Shown here: piece after piece, positions 43,170-51,673 of the stretch | How the letters are laid out: each line of letters starts with the position of its first letter | Position numbering within the stretch: position 1 is the first letter of the stretch | NCBI GenBank assembly: GCA_027676805.1 | Contig: JAQENU010000013.1 | Location: forward strand, 25,692 to 89,691 | Source of the DNA: Coprobacillaceae bacterium UN01-12pH3A | GTDB taxonomy: Bacteria > Bacillota_I > Bacilli_A > Erysipelotrichales > Coprobacillaceae | Length of the DNA: 64,000 nucleotides | Direction: 5' to 3' | Position numbers and translations under genes: made by a program | Notes under the pieces: model-generated | Seen by the model: only the letters and a program-made list of their open reading frames with translations | Told to the model about the DNA's origin: nothing | Database searches by the model: none

Positions 43170-44488
43170 TTTTTCAGCCTCAATTTAGCGATGACCAAGA
43201 CATTTTGACTATGTGGCAGCATATCGATTGGCACAATCGATTCTACTTGATAATTATTCTCTAAATCCGATACATCTTTAGCAAAAGAAGATGGAGAGGA
43301 TGACAGGTAAATCAGTTCTTTGATTTTCCCTTTAATCAAACTTTCTTTAATCGTCTTACGCATTCCTAGTTTGTTGCTGTGAACAATAAAAGCATCGAAC
43401 TTCTTATTTTTAGTTAACTGTTTTGTCAGTTCCTCCAGCTTTCCGCTTTCATAGCTGCAGTTTTCTTTCTTTAAAAATTTAGCGTTTAATTTAGCGTCTT
43501 CAATATTCACACGGTCAAAATCAATCCCTTTGATTTCGATTGAATCATCTAAATTCATACCTAGCCATCCCATTGAACAGTTGATTTCCAATAAGGACTT
43601 CACTTCTTTTGACAGCAAAGATTTCACCGTCTCAATGACTGTCGGCACCATTGAGGTATTGATCGGATATTCAGATTTTGGAGAAATGATGAATTTCTTT
43701 CCTTCTAATGTGAATTCCTGACGTGTTGCGCCTGACACTTTTTCGTAATGACCATGACTGAATTCCTGTCCCTTATTGGTATTGATCGTATAATAGATAG
43801 AATGGACATAATCCAACTTTTCAATAGCTTCAATCAGCTTATTATCTAAACGGTCGCGCCCGGTAACAAAGACTAACTGTGCTTTTTCTTCAAAAACACG
43901 TACCGTTAAAAAGCGCAGTCCGGTTCTTGTTTCTTCACTGTAAGAACGTACCTTGGTTTCCTCAAAGATCGCTTCCAAATCATTTAAGCAGCGATTGATC
44001 AAAGGGTTTTGTACTCCGCAGCGGTTCATGATCGTCAAATATTTTGTTTCTCTTTGATAAATCCCAAAAGTAACTTTTTGGTTAAAGCGAACAATTGGCA
44101 AATGAACGCAATCACGATATCCCTCTTGTTTTACTGATGGAAGACATCTTCTAAAATCAATGCGACGTAAATCTAGCTTCGTATAGTGACGTAAACTGTC
44201 ACGAATAATATCTTTTTTGAAATATAGCTGCTGATCATATGACATGTGCATGATCGGACACCCTAAACAATGATTTTGCTGAAAACATGGTGCCTGAACA
44301 CGATGTTCTGATTTTTTCAATACTTTGATTAATTTCGCTTCTTTAAATGAACGCGTATCATTGGTAACTTCAACACTGACTTCTTCTTGCGGCAAGGCTC
44401 CTTTAACAAAGGTAATCTTACGGTTAATATATCCGATTCCTTCTCCGTTAATGCCTAACTTCTTAATTTCTAAATTTGTTTCTTTCAT
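43166..44488 (-). CDS. TrmA/RlmD-family RNA methyltransferase homologue with lost catalytic residues
   Basis: I place the start at 44488 (MKETNLEIKKLG), after GAGG; upstream ATGs overlap the preceding gene. The 440-residue protein has a TRAM domain (~4-60), an iron-sulfur cysteine cluster (PCFQQNHCLGCPIMH) and the remains of the SAM-dependent RNA uridine-C5 methyltransferase domain. Key residues are missing. The catalytic cysteine of VSCNP is Ser397 (IYLSSSPSSFAKD), the DPPRxG motif reads HSNKLG, the SAM loop is changed to EINCSMGWLG, and the C-terminal glutamate of PHTxHVE is absent (PHSQNVLV). It is probably an RNA-binding pseudoenzyme derived from RlmD. There is no frameshift, so it is under selection rather than decaying. 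Confidence 0.8.
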   Translation of the reverse strand: MKETNLEIKKLGINGEGIGYINRKITFVKGALPQEEVSVEVTNDTRSFKEAKLIKVLKKSEHRVQAPCFQQNHCLGCPIMHMSYDQQLYFKKDIIRDSLRHYTKLDLRRIDFRRCLPSVKQEGYRDCVHLPIVRFNQKVTFGIYQRETKYLTIMNRCGVQNPLINRCLNDLEAIFEETKVRSYSEETRTGLRFLTVRVFEEKAQLVFVTGRDRLDNKLIEAIEKLDYVHSIYYTINTNKGQEFSHGHYEKVSGATRQEFTLEGKKFIISPKSEYPINTSMVPTVIETVKSLLSKEVKSLLEINCSMGWLGMNLDDSIEIKGIDFDRVNIEDAKLNAKFLKKENCSYESGKLEELTKQLTKNKKFDAFIVHSNKLGMRKTIKESLIKGKIKELIYLSSSPSSFAKDVSDLENNYQVESIVPIDMLPHSQNVLVIAKLRLKK

Positions 44489-44507
44489 TCTTTTTTCCTC
44501 TTTCATT

Positions 44508-45269
44508 CTACATAATATATTGATCCAAAGCATTTACTGCAAAACCGATATAGATCGCCTTCGCAAAAAAATCAAACATCAATAACAACACTGCCACACT
44601 CGCAAACGGTCCATAAATCGTTGTGTAATTGGCAAATCTTAAGTATATACTAAATCCAAAAATAATCAATATAAATAATATTGAGGTGACGAGTGCTCCC
44701 CGATAAATTTCTTTCAAAGTCAATGGAATCGATGGTACGACTTTAAACATGATCAGCATAATGATCAACACAAAGAAGAAGCCGCCGCCAAATTGAATCA
44801 GACTCCAGATCGGTCCTAAATTAAGAAAGTTTAATATAAAAGGAACAATCGTCATCAGCACCATTAAGCCTAGAATCAGAATCACTAGCAGCAAGGTATT
44901 TAAAGCCGCTGTAAAACGTGCTGGCATATAAGGCTTAGGATCAACTTTATACATATAATCGACTGTTCTTGTTACACGGTAAATTCCTTTGGAACAGACA
45001 TACAAACAAATCAGCAAAGTGATAATGGAATAGTAGGACACACTTCTGGAAGTCAATAGTTCAATAACACTGTTAGCAATATTTTCATTAAAAACCGTTT
45101 TAATTACCGAAGTATCTTTCGCTAGATCAAAATGCAGCATCTGAGCAAAGCTTGCCAGCAAAGTCGCCGCCGGAATCAATGATAAGATGAAATAATAAGC
45201 CAAACTGGTTGTATCTTCGGTTGAGACATGGCGTACATAAAAATCATACATTCGTCTTAGCTTGTTCAT
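44508..45269 (-). CDS. YihY/BrkB-family membrane protein
   Basis: A 253-residue protein with about six membrane helices and the BrkB/YihY pattern (TTSLAYYFILSLIPAATLLASF near the start, and NTLLLVILILGLM). It is slightly shorter than the usual 270-300 residues. Older annotations as ribonuclease BN are incorrect for this family; the true function is unknown, though an envelope role is suspected. It lies 19 bases upstream of the RlmD-like gene on the same strand. Confidence 0.85.
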   Translation of the reverse strand: MNKLRRMYDFYVRHVSTEDTTSLAYYFILSLIPAATLLASFAQMLHFDLAKDTSVIKTVFNENIANSVIELLTSRSVSYYSIITLLICLYVCSKGIYRVTRTVDYMYKVDPKPYMPARFTAALNTLLLVILILGLMVLMTIVPFILNFLNLGPIWSLIQFGGGFFFVLIIMLIMFKVVPSIPLTLKEIYRGALVTSILFILIIFGFSIYLRFANYTTIYGPFASVAVLLLMFDFFAKAIYIGFAVNALDQYIM

Positions 45270-45331
45270 AGTTTCACCTCTTATTCTTTATTATATATGA
45301 AATAATTTGAAAATGATACAAATTACAATCA

Positions 45332-45356
45332 TAAAAAAATCTCCGAATCGGAGATT
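45332..45356 (-). terminator. Terminator of the nifS-thiI pair
   Basis: AATCTCCGA/TCGGAGATT forms a near-perfect stem followed on the minus strand by seven T. Confidence 0.85.
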
Positions 45357-46548
45357 AAAATAGATCTTCTTCATTTTTAGGATGTGCACTAATCAATAAA
45401 GATTCCGTATTTTCTACACATTCTCTAACTAAGCTTTCATAATCAAAGTTTTCTTCATAGCTAAGCACGCGATGGAGTCTTGGCTTAGTCGCCGGATTTT
45501 TAGGTGTGAAAATCGTACAGCAATCTTCATAGGGCTCGATCGAAATATCATAAGTATCAATCTTTTGAGCAATATCAATGATTTCCAATTTGTCCATACA
45601 GACAACCGGACGAATAATCGGCATATTCGTCACTTCGTTAATGACGCTCATGCTTTCTAAAGTTTGAGAAGCAACCTGACCGATGCTTTCTCCATTAGCT
45701 AATACTAAGCAATGATTCTTATTGGCAATTTCACATGCCACACGATACATCATACGGCGCATGCAAGTCATCGCATAAGATTCGTCGCAATGTTCATAGA
45801 TGGCTAATTGAAGATCGGTGAAAGGAACAATATGCACTTTGATTTTATCTGTATAGGCAGTCAGTTTTTGAACTAAACGTAATACTTTATCCCGTGCACG
45901 ATCGCTTGTATAAGGTGGTGATGAGAAATGGATACATTCAATCACCACGCCTCTTTTTAAAGTCAGATAACCAGCGACCGGTGAATCAATCCCGCCTGAG
46001 AGCATTAATAAGGCCTTGCCACCGACTCCAACCGGATACCCGCCGGCTCCTTTGACCACATCATTCATGATATAAGTGTATTCTTTACGTAATTCTACTT
46101 TTACTAAGATTTGCGGATGATGCACATCCACTTTAAGATCTTTAGTAGTATGATTAAAAACATGCCCTGCCATAACTCGGTTTATTTCCTGAGAGCTAAG
46201 CGGGAAATCTTTATCATTTCTTTTCGTATCAATCTTAAACGTTGTACCATCACAATTTTCTACGATGTATTCTACAGCTTTCTTTATTTCTTCAAGATCA
46301 CTGTTCACTTTGATTGCCAATGAAAAAGAGTGGATGCCAAACACCTTTTTCAATTTTTCTACAACTGCCTCCTGATCTTCATCATGAAGCAAGATATATA
46401 AACGATCGTAAGTTCTCTGATATTCCAAACTGCTGAACCCAGCTAAAGCCGCTTTAACATTCTGAACTAATTTTCCAATAAAGAGCTTACGGTTCTTTCC
46501 TTTTGTTGTGAGTTCACCAAAGCGAACTAGGATATGGTCATACTGCAT
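45355..46548 (-). CDS. thiI: tRNA 4-thiouridine synthase ThiI
   Basis: A 397-residue enzyme. An N-terminal ferredoxin-like/THUMP region (~1-165) is followed by the PP-loop ATPase motif ALLMLSGGIDSPVAGYL. The later motif IEPYEDCCTIFTPKNPATKP is typical of the family. It thiolates U8 of tRNA and, in some species, helps thiamine synthesis. The C-terminal rhodanese domain of E. coli ThiI is absent, as in Firmicutes, where a dedicated cysteine desulfurase passes sulfur directly. That desulfurase gene lies four bases upstream. Confidence 0.95.
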   Translation of the reverse strand: MQYDHILVRFGELTTKGKNRKLFIGKLVQNVKAALAGFSSLEYQRTYDRLYILLHDEDQEAVVEKLKKVFGIHSFSLAIKVNSDLEEIKKAVEYIVENCDGTTFKIDTKRNDKDFPLSSQEINRVMAGHVFNHTTKDLKVDVHHPQILVKVELRKEYTYIMNDVVKGAGGYPVGVGGKALLMLSGGIDSPVAGYLTLKRGVVIECIHFSSPPYTSDRARDKVLRLVQKLTAYTDKIKVHIVPFTDLQLAIYEHCDESYAMTCMRRMMYRVACEIANKNHCLVLANGESIGQVASQTLESMSVINEVTNMPIIRPVVCMDKLEIIDIAQKIDTYDISIEPYEDCCTIFTPKNPATKPRLHRVLSYEENFDYESLVRECVENTESLLISAHPKNEEDLF

Positions 46549-46552
46549 TCTT

Positions 46553-47692
46553 CTACCTCTGTTTCTTTAAATTTTTCATTGTTTCTTGGACAGCGTTGAT
46601 AAAGGTGTCCAATTCCTGCTGTGATGTTAGTGCGGATAAACTGATGCGAATAGCGCTACTGCCGATGGCAGGATCAACATGCATCATTTCTAAGGTACGT
46701 GACATTTGACTGGATTTTGTCGAACAGGCAGAACGAGTGGAAACATAAATCTCATATTTTTCCAATTCGTGAACAAATACTTCCGGTTTATATCCCACAA
46801 ATGAAACATTCATAATATAGGGTGACCCATTGGTCAAAGGGGTATTGATCACAACGCCCTCCATCATGGTCAAACGTTCTCTTAAATAATGATTCATCTG
46901 TTTAACTTTCATCATCTTATCATTTAAATGTTCCAATGCTAAACGCATGGTCTTTGCCAGTACTATATTTGTAAGCACATTGCTGGTTCCGGCTCTCAAA
47001 TTAAATTCCTGCTGCCCGCCGCTCACCAATGGCACAATCTGACAGCTGTTTTTTTTCATCAAAATTCCACTGCCTTTTAAGCCATAAATCTTATGCGCAG
47101 AAAAACTGGCTAAGTCAATCTGACTTAAATCAATCGGCACTTTCCCTAAAGATTGTACCATATCAATATGGATTTTAGTCAGCGGATTTTTCTCACGAAC
47201 GATTTTAACAATCTGATCAACCGGATTAATGAATCCCACTTCATTATTAATATGCATGATCGATACTAAAATTGTATCTTTACGAATGGCTTGATTTAGT
47301 TGTTCTAAATCGAGTTTGCCATAGCGATCCACATTGATGTACGTGATCTCATAGCCAAATACTTTTTCTAGCTGATGACAGGTTTCATACACCGATGAAT
47401 GTTCGCAAGTACTGGTAATAATATGTTTGCCTCGGTTGGCATATTGAAATGCCACACCCTTGATCGCCATATTGTTTGCTTCGCTGGCGCCGCTGGTAAA
47501 CAAAACCTCATCATATTTAACGTGTAGCATATCAGCAATTAACTGACGTGATTTATTCATCAAGCTTTCCGTTTCTAATCCTAATTTATGAATGGAATCC
47601 GGATTTGCAAATAACTCATTCAACAGCTTGGTATACGTTTTAGTCACTTCTGGGTTTAGCGGTGTTGTCGCTGTATAATCTAAATAGATCAA
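46553..47692 (-). CDS. Cysteine desulfurase, NifS/NifZ type, partner of ThiI
   Basis: A 379-residue PLP enzyme removing sulfur from cysteine. The start is MIYLDYTATTPLNPEV. The PLP pocket includes EHSSVYETCHQL and the lysine in SFSAHKIYGLKGSGIL. The persulfide cysteine is in YVSTRSACSTKSSQ. The order ezrA-nifZ-thiI is that of B. subtilis, where NifZ supplies sulfur for s4U in tRNA, so a dedicated ThiI partner is likely rather than a general IscS. It forms an operon with thiI. Confidence 0.92.
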   Translation of the reverse strand: MIYLDYTATTPLNPEVTKTYTKLLNELFANPDSIHKLGLETESLMNKSRQLIADMLHVKYDEVLFTSGASEANNMAIKGVAFQYANRGKHIITSTCEHSSVYETCHQLEKVFGYEITYINVDRYGKLDLEQLNQAIRKDTILVSIMHINNEVGFINPVDQIVKIVREKNPLTKIHIDMVQSLGKVPIDLSQIDLASFSAHKIYGLKGSGILMKKNSCQIVPLVSGGQQEFNLRAGTSNVLTNIVLAKTMRLALEHLNDKMMKVKQMNHYLRERLTMMEGVVINTPLTNGSPYIMNVSFVGYKPEVFVHELEKYEIYVSTRSACSTKSSQMSRTLEMMHVDPAIGSSAIRISLSALTSQQELDTFINAVQETMKNLKKQR

Positions 47693-47756
47693 TCTACTCC
47701 CTCATTTCTTTCATAGACATTATATGCAAACTCATAAAATAAAATCAATATTTAAA

Positions 47757-47786
47757 TGAAAAACCCTACTACAAAGTAGGATTTTT
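47757..47786 (-). terminator. Terminator overlapping the end of ezrA
   Basis: The stem AAAATCCTAC/GTAGGGTTTT is followed on the minus strand by T residues. Confidence 0.75.
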
Positions 47787-49520
47787 AACACTTTTTGTTG
47801 TCAGTCTTTCATTGAAACCGGGCTGAATTTTTTCTACGATATCCACTGCAATCTTTAATGCCTCCGAATATTCCCCATTTCTAAACAGCAATTCCGCTTT
47901 CGTTAATTCGGTATTTACTTCTAAAAATGCAGAACGATAACGATTTCCATAAACAATCGTTTCTTCTACCATATCAGCGGTAATCACCAGATTATGCACA
48001 TTTTCATAAAGCTGATAAATGATGTCTCTTGCCTCATCTGCCTGTTTTGTTAAAACATTTAAATCGATAGGCAGACTGTTTCTTAAAATCTGAATGGCAT
48101 TTGCACGTTCATATGCTTCGTCGATATAATCAATGTATTTTTCTGAGATGGATGGTAAATGTGTATTTTTGATTTCTGACTTAATTTCCAACAGGACAAT
48201 ATTGACGTTGTCTAATTCATCAATAGCGCGTTGTTCTGTTAAGTAAAGCTCATCACGCTTACTAAAAAAGTAACGCAAAGTATCTTCATACTTCTCACTT
48301 TTTGCCAATAAATCTTTTAGACGTTCCACTACGACCGCATAACTGAAATCTTTTGACTGAATCAAGTGTTCCAAGCTTTTTGTCTCATCTAAAATAATTT
48401 CCAATTCCGGATAGGATTGTTCAATGTCTAAATGAAGATCTTCAATGATATAGCGTTCATGAAGTTTTTTATACTCCGTTATCGCATATTTATAATCTTC
48501 ATGTACTTCGCTGATTTTATTAAATATATCTTTCCAAATGGTTAAATATTCATTATGAGCTGCCTCTTCCTGCTCAAAATCTTTCATTAATTCATTGATT
48601 TCTGTAGTGATCACTTCTAAAGTTGAGCCGACTGCTTCAATTTTCAAATCCTGCATATCTTTCAATGCCGATTCCAGCTCCATCTGCATCTTATTAAAAC
48701 GTGTTGTTGCATTCAAACGTTCCAAACAAAATCCATTTTCATTCATGCTTTCCATTCTTTTGGTAATTTCAGAAAAGCGTTTTGGAATATAATTTCTTGA
48801 AATGGAAACATATGTAGGTAAATCACGTACATTTACCGCTAAAAAGTCAATAGTTTCTGTCAGCTTCGCACATTTTTCATTAGCCTCGGCATAAAGCTGA
48901 GCATTCATCATTTCTTCTAATTCCGAAAATTCCTGTTCTAAAGTGACAAGAGATTCTCCCACCGCCGGAACATATTCATCAATCTTATACTTAACATTTT
49001 CAAAATTAGCCGCTAACTCACGATATTTCTCTTTTAGTTTAATGATAACGACACGCTGTTCATTTTCTATTTCCGTAATTGTTTCAATATCCGCCAACAG
49101 CTCTGTCGCATCTTTTTTATATTTTTCAACTAATAATTTTAAACTAACCAGCTTTCCTTTTACTTTGCTTAATCTTCTAAAATAGAGCTGTTCATCGATT
49201 TCATTAATCGCAAAAGCAACCTCTTCTTTCAACAATGTGTTCAGCGCATCGTTTCTTTCCAAGAATTGTTCATATTTTTCGACTAATCCCTCATCATTCA
49301 AAGCAATCTTTTTTACGCGTCCTAAACGATATTGAATGGGCATACTTTTAATCGAGTTAATTTCACCGTCCAATTCCAATACCTCTTTACGATATTTCTT
49401 TAATTTCATTGATCGATATACAAAAAAAGCAATAATCAACGCGATTAGAACGACCAATATAATAATAAGTTTAGATTTTCCAAAACTATTGACAAAGTCC
49501 ATGATTGATTGCATACTCAC
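47769..49520 (-). CDS. ezrA: Septation ring formation regulator EzrA
   Basis: A 583-residue protein with one N-terminal membrane helix (~17-35) and a long, almost entirely helical cytoplasmic part made of spectrin-like coiled-coil repeats. This is the EzrA architecture and length (~560-570). EzrA restrains FtsZ polymerisation away from mid-cell and joins the divisome. Near the C-terminus LTKAELLFRNGEYSEALKIA matches the conserved end region. Linkage to a NifZ-type desulfurase and thiI is the B. subtilis arrangement. It is divergent from rpsD. Confidence 0.9.
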   Translation of the reverse strand: MSMQSIMDFVNSFGKSKLIIILVVLIALIIAFFVYRSMKLKKYRKEVLELDGEINSIKSMPIQYRLGRVKKIALNDEGLVEKYEQFLERNDALNTLLKEEVAFAINEIDEQLYFRRLSKVKGKLVSLKLLVEKYKKDATELLADIETITEIENEQRVVIIKLKEKYRELAANFENVKYKIDEYVPAVGESLVTLEQEFSELEEMMNAQLYAEANEKCAKLTETIDFLAVNVRDLPTYVSISRNYIPKRFSEITKRMESMNENGFCLERLNATTRFNKMQMELESALKDMQDLKIEAVGSTLEVITTEINELMKDFEQEEAAHNEYLTIWKDIFNKISEVHEDYKYAITEYKKLHERYIIEDLHLDIEQSYPELEIILDETKSLEHLIQSKDFSYAVVVERLKDLLAKSEKYEDTLRYFFSKRDELYLTEQRAIDELDNVNIVLLEIKSEIKNTHLPSISEKYIDYIDEAYERANAIQILRNSLPIDLNVLTKQADEARDIIYQLYENVHNLVITADMVEETIVYGNRYRSAFLEVNTELTKAELLFRNGEYSEALKIAVDIVEKIQPGFNERLTTKSVKNPTL

Positions 49521-49603
49521 ACCCCTAATTGATTTCTTTCTAAATTATAGCATAGTTCCTTGCTGAATTCATTATATACTTTTTGTTTTTTTCATTATTT
49601 TTC

Positions 49604-49632
49604 TTGCAAATAACACTTAAATCATGTAATAT
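49604..49632 (+). promoter_or_regulatory. Promoter of rpsD
   Basis: TTGCAA (49604-49609) and TAATAT (49627-49632) are separated by 17 bases. Transcription should start near 49639, giving a leader of about 175 bases. Confidence 0.7.
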
Positions 49633-49638
49633 GTAATG

Positions 49639-49813
49639 GTGCTAGAAAGAGGCAGCACATGTTGTTATCAAAAAAGCGTTTATAACCAGGCGAAAACCCA
49701 CGTTTGTAAAGTATCTGGCTGCAAATGAGAAATACTTAATATAAACACTTCTGATATGAAACATGCGTCTAATTATTTCAAAGCAAAAAATAAAATTAGA
49801 TGGAGGAACACAA
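49639..49813 (+). promoter_or_regulatory. Structured 5' leader of rpsD, probable S4 autoregulatory leader
   Basis: The long untranslated leader contains nested pairings: GTGCT/AGCAC near 49640-49660, CCAG/CTGG across 49687-49716, and AAGTAT/ATACTT across 49708-49736. In Bacillus the rpsD leader binds S4 to repress translation. The position and structure fit, but I could not compare it with the known consensus. Confidence 0.5.
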
Positions 49814-50419
49814 ATGTCACGTTACACAGGACCACAATGGAAAATCTCTAGACGTTTAGGATTTTCTACATTAGAAACAGGAAAAGAATTAAACAGAAGA
49901 GCTTATGCTCCAGGACAACATGGTCAAAAAAGAAGAAAATTAACTGAATACGGAACTCAGTTAGCTGAAAAACAGAAAGTAAGAAATATGTATGGAATGA
50001 GCGAAAAACAATTCCGTAACACATTCTTCAGAGCAAGTAAAATGTCCGGGGTTAAAGGGACTAACTTCTTCTGCTTATTAGAATCAAGATTAGATAACTT
50101 AACTTATAGATTAGGTTTAGCAACTACTCGTAGAGCAGCTAGACAATTAGTTAACCATGGTCATATCTTAGTTAACGGTAAAAAAGCAAACATCCCTTCT
50201 TACCAAGTAAAAGTTGGAGATGTTATCTCTGTTAAAGAATCTTCTAAAAACTTAGCAGTGATTAAAGCAGCTGTAGAAGCAACTACACATATCCCTGGAT
50301 TTGTTGAATTTGATGCAGATAAATTAGAAGGTAAATATGCAAGATTACCTGAAAGATCTGAATTGAACCAAGAAATCAATGAATCATTAATCGTTGAATA
50401 CTACAACAGATTGGGTTAA
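49814..50419 (+). CDS. rpsD: 30S ribosomal protein S4
   Basis: A 201-residue protein with the N-terminal [37 protein letters not shown], and an S4 RNA-binding domain ([36 protein letters not shown]). It nucleates 30S assembly on 16S rRNA. I chose the start at 49814, after GGAGG; an upstream in-frame ATG lies in the leader and adds non-family sequence. The gene is monocistronic, with a terminator directly behind it. Confidence 0.97.
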   Translation: MSRYTGPQWKISRRLGFSTLETGKELNRRAYAPGQHGQKRRKLTEYGTQLAEKQKVRNMYGMSEKQFRNTFFRASKMSGVKGTNFFCLLESRLDNLTYRLGLATTRRAARQLVNHGHILVNGKKANIPSYQVKVGDVISVKESSKNLAVIKAAVEATTHIPGFVEFDADKLEGKYARLPERSELNQEINESLIVEYYNRLG

Positions 50420-50422
50420 TCG

Positions 50423-50447
50423 AAACGGTCTTTATGACCGTTTTTTA
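50423..50447 (+). terminator. Terminator of rpsD
   Basis: The stem AAACGGTC/GACCGTTT is followed by six T. Confidence 0.88.
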
Positions 50448-50467
50448 TTTTCTTTAATTCCGGTATA

Positions 50468-50493
50468 CAAAAAGAAGCAGCCTAAGCTGCTTT
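50468..50493 (-). terminator. Terminator overlapping the end of the EEP gene
   Basis: The stem AAGCAGC/GCTGCTT is followed on the minus strand by CTTTTTGT. Confidence 0.75.
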
Positions 50494-51279
50494 TTCTAGT
50501 TCAACATAAATTGCCACATGATCCGATACACGATCCCCTTCTAGGAAAAAGCGTTTCGCATCAATTGCTCGATAATCATTTGTATTGGTAAAGACATAAT
50601 CTAGTCTTAATTTTTCAGCATGTCTGAATTCAATTCCGCTGGGATTAATAAAGGTATAATCATTCATTCCTTCCGGATTCGCCTGCAGATACTGATCAAT
50701 ATAGGCTTTCGACACCACCATATCATAATATCGAGTATTATAATCATTACTGAAATCTCCGCTGATTACCGTGAAAACATCAGGTTCTTCTTTAATCCAT
50801 TGATCAAGCTGCTGAAATTGGTATTCAAACGGTTCATATTCATCATCCCCCCACCCTAAGTGGACAGAATATACATTTATTTTTTGATCATGATCCCATA
50901 GAGTGATCTTCATTACTTTACGGCTCTTATAGCTGAAAGTATCTGCTGTTTTTGAAATATAGCGGCATTCCACTTTTTCAATCGGACAACGGGTAATAAT
51001 GCCAATTCCTTCTTCATAGATCGTAAAACCAAAATGAGAAAAATCCCATGCGTAATGATACGTATCTTTTGCTTTTTCATTCACCATATCACAAATAATC
51101 TTTAATGCGTTATCTTCACGAATATGATCATGTGCGTACGGTGTATTAATTCTTTGCGATGCTTCTGAAAAGCACATAGCATCAATCTCTTCATCGATGA
51201 TTTTATCGGCAATTCGACGAAACTTTTCTTCCTGATTATCTTCCTGATAAGAATTTAGATTTAAAGCCATGATTTTCAT
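50482..51279 (-). CDS. EEP-family hydrolase, possibly a sugar-phosphate phosphatase
   Basis: A 265-residue cytoplasmic protein. I chose the start at 51279 (MKIMALNLNSYQEDNQEEK), behind a G-rich ribosome site, because that is where family similarity begins. EEP motifs are LNLNS, AMCFSEASQ (metal glutamate), YSVHLGWG (catalytic His), VISGDFSNDYN and the final RVSDHVAIYVEL. The start resembles the LTLNxHSWQEE pattern of a Firmicute group that includes maltose-6-phosphate phosphatase MapP, so a phosphatase role is more likely than nuclease. There are no sugar genes beside it to confirm this. Confidence 0.8.
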   Translation of the reverse strand: MKIMALNLNSYQEDNQEEKFRRIADKIIDEEIDAMCFSEASQRINTPYAHDHIREDNALKIICDMVNEKAKDTYHYAWDFSHFGFTIYEEGIGIITRCPIEKVECRYISKTADTFSYKSRKVMKITLWDHDQKINVYSVHLGWGDDEYEPFEYQFQQLDQWIKEEPDVFTVISGDFSNDYNTRYYDMVVSKAYIDQYLQANPEGMNDYTFINPSGIEFRHAEKLRLDYVFTNTNDYRAIDAKRFFLEGDRVSDHVAIYVELEKAA

Positions 51280-51673
51280 AACAGCATTCCCCCGTTTAAA
51301 AACATTAGATAGTAGTTTATTAAAATATTGATATTTTTTGACCATAGTAAAGTTCTGTAATACAGTATAGCACACTATTTAGGGGTATTCTAGTGTCATT
51401 GGCGCTTTTATTTACAACAAATCAGAGTAAGCGCTTTATATTTTAATATTTTTTATCATTCGCTAAGAAGAGCTGAATGCCGAACTGAATTTGACAATAA
51501 TTGTCTCTTTTTATAAAAGATAACGCAAAAATAAAGCCCATCCCCTTATAAATTATATTCAAGAAATAAGCTGAAGTATTCATGCTTTATTTATAAGTTG
51601 TTTAAAAAATACCAAGAAGAAAAATCAAAGACCATAAATCCTTGCTGTTCGCAATTCTTATGGTCTTTTCTTT
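51280..51673. other. Intergenic region between leuS and the EEP gene
   Basis: The 394-base gap holds the leuS terminator near 51616-51668. A weak cre-like palindrome TAAGCGCTTTA (51428-51438) lies upstream of the EEP gene, with three mismatches to the full pattern. I see no gene or RNA in the rest. Confidence 0.5.
51616..51668 (-). terminator. Terminator of leuS
   Basis: The 11-base stem AAAGACCATAA/TTATGGTCTTT has a 20-base loop and is followed on the minus strand by GATTTTTC. Confidence 0.75.

Noticed and set aside
44489..44533. Upstream start codons for the RlmD-like gene
   Set aside because: They overlap the preceding gene and lack a ribosome site; the ATG at 44488 has GAGG at suitable distance.
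49763..49813. Longer N-terminus for ribosomal protein S4
   Set aside because: The extension lies in the structured leader and is not S4-like. GGAGG precedes the ATG at 49814.
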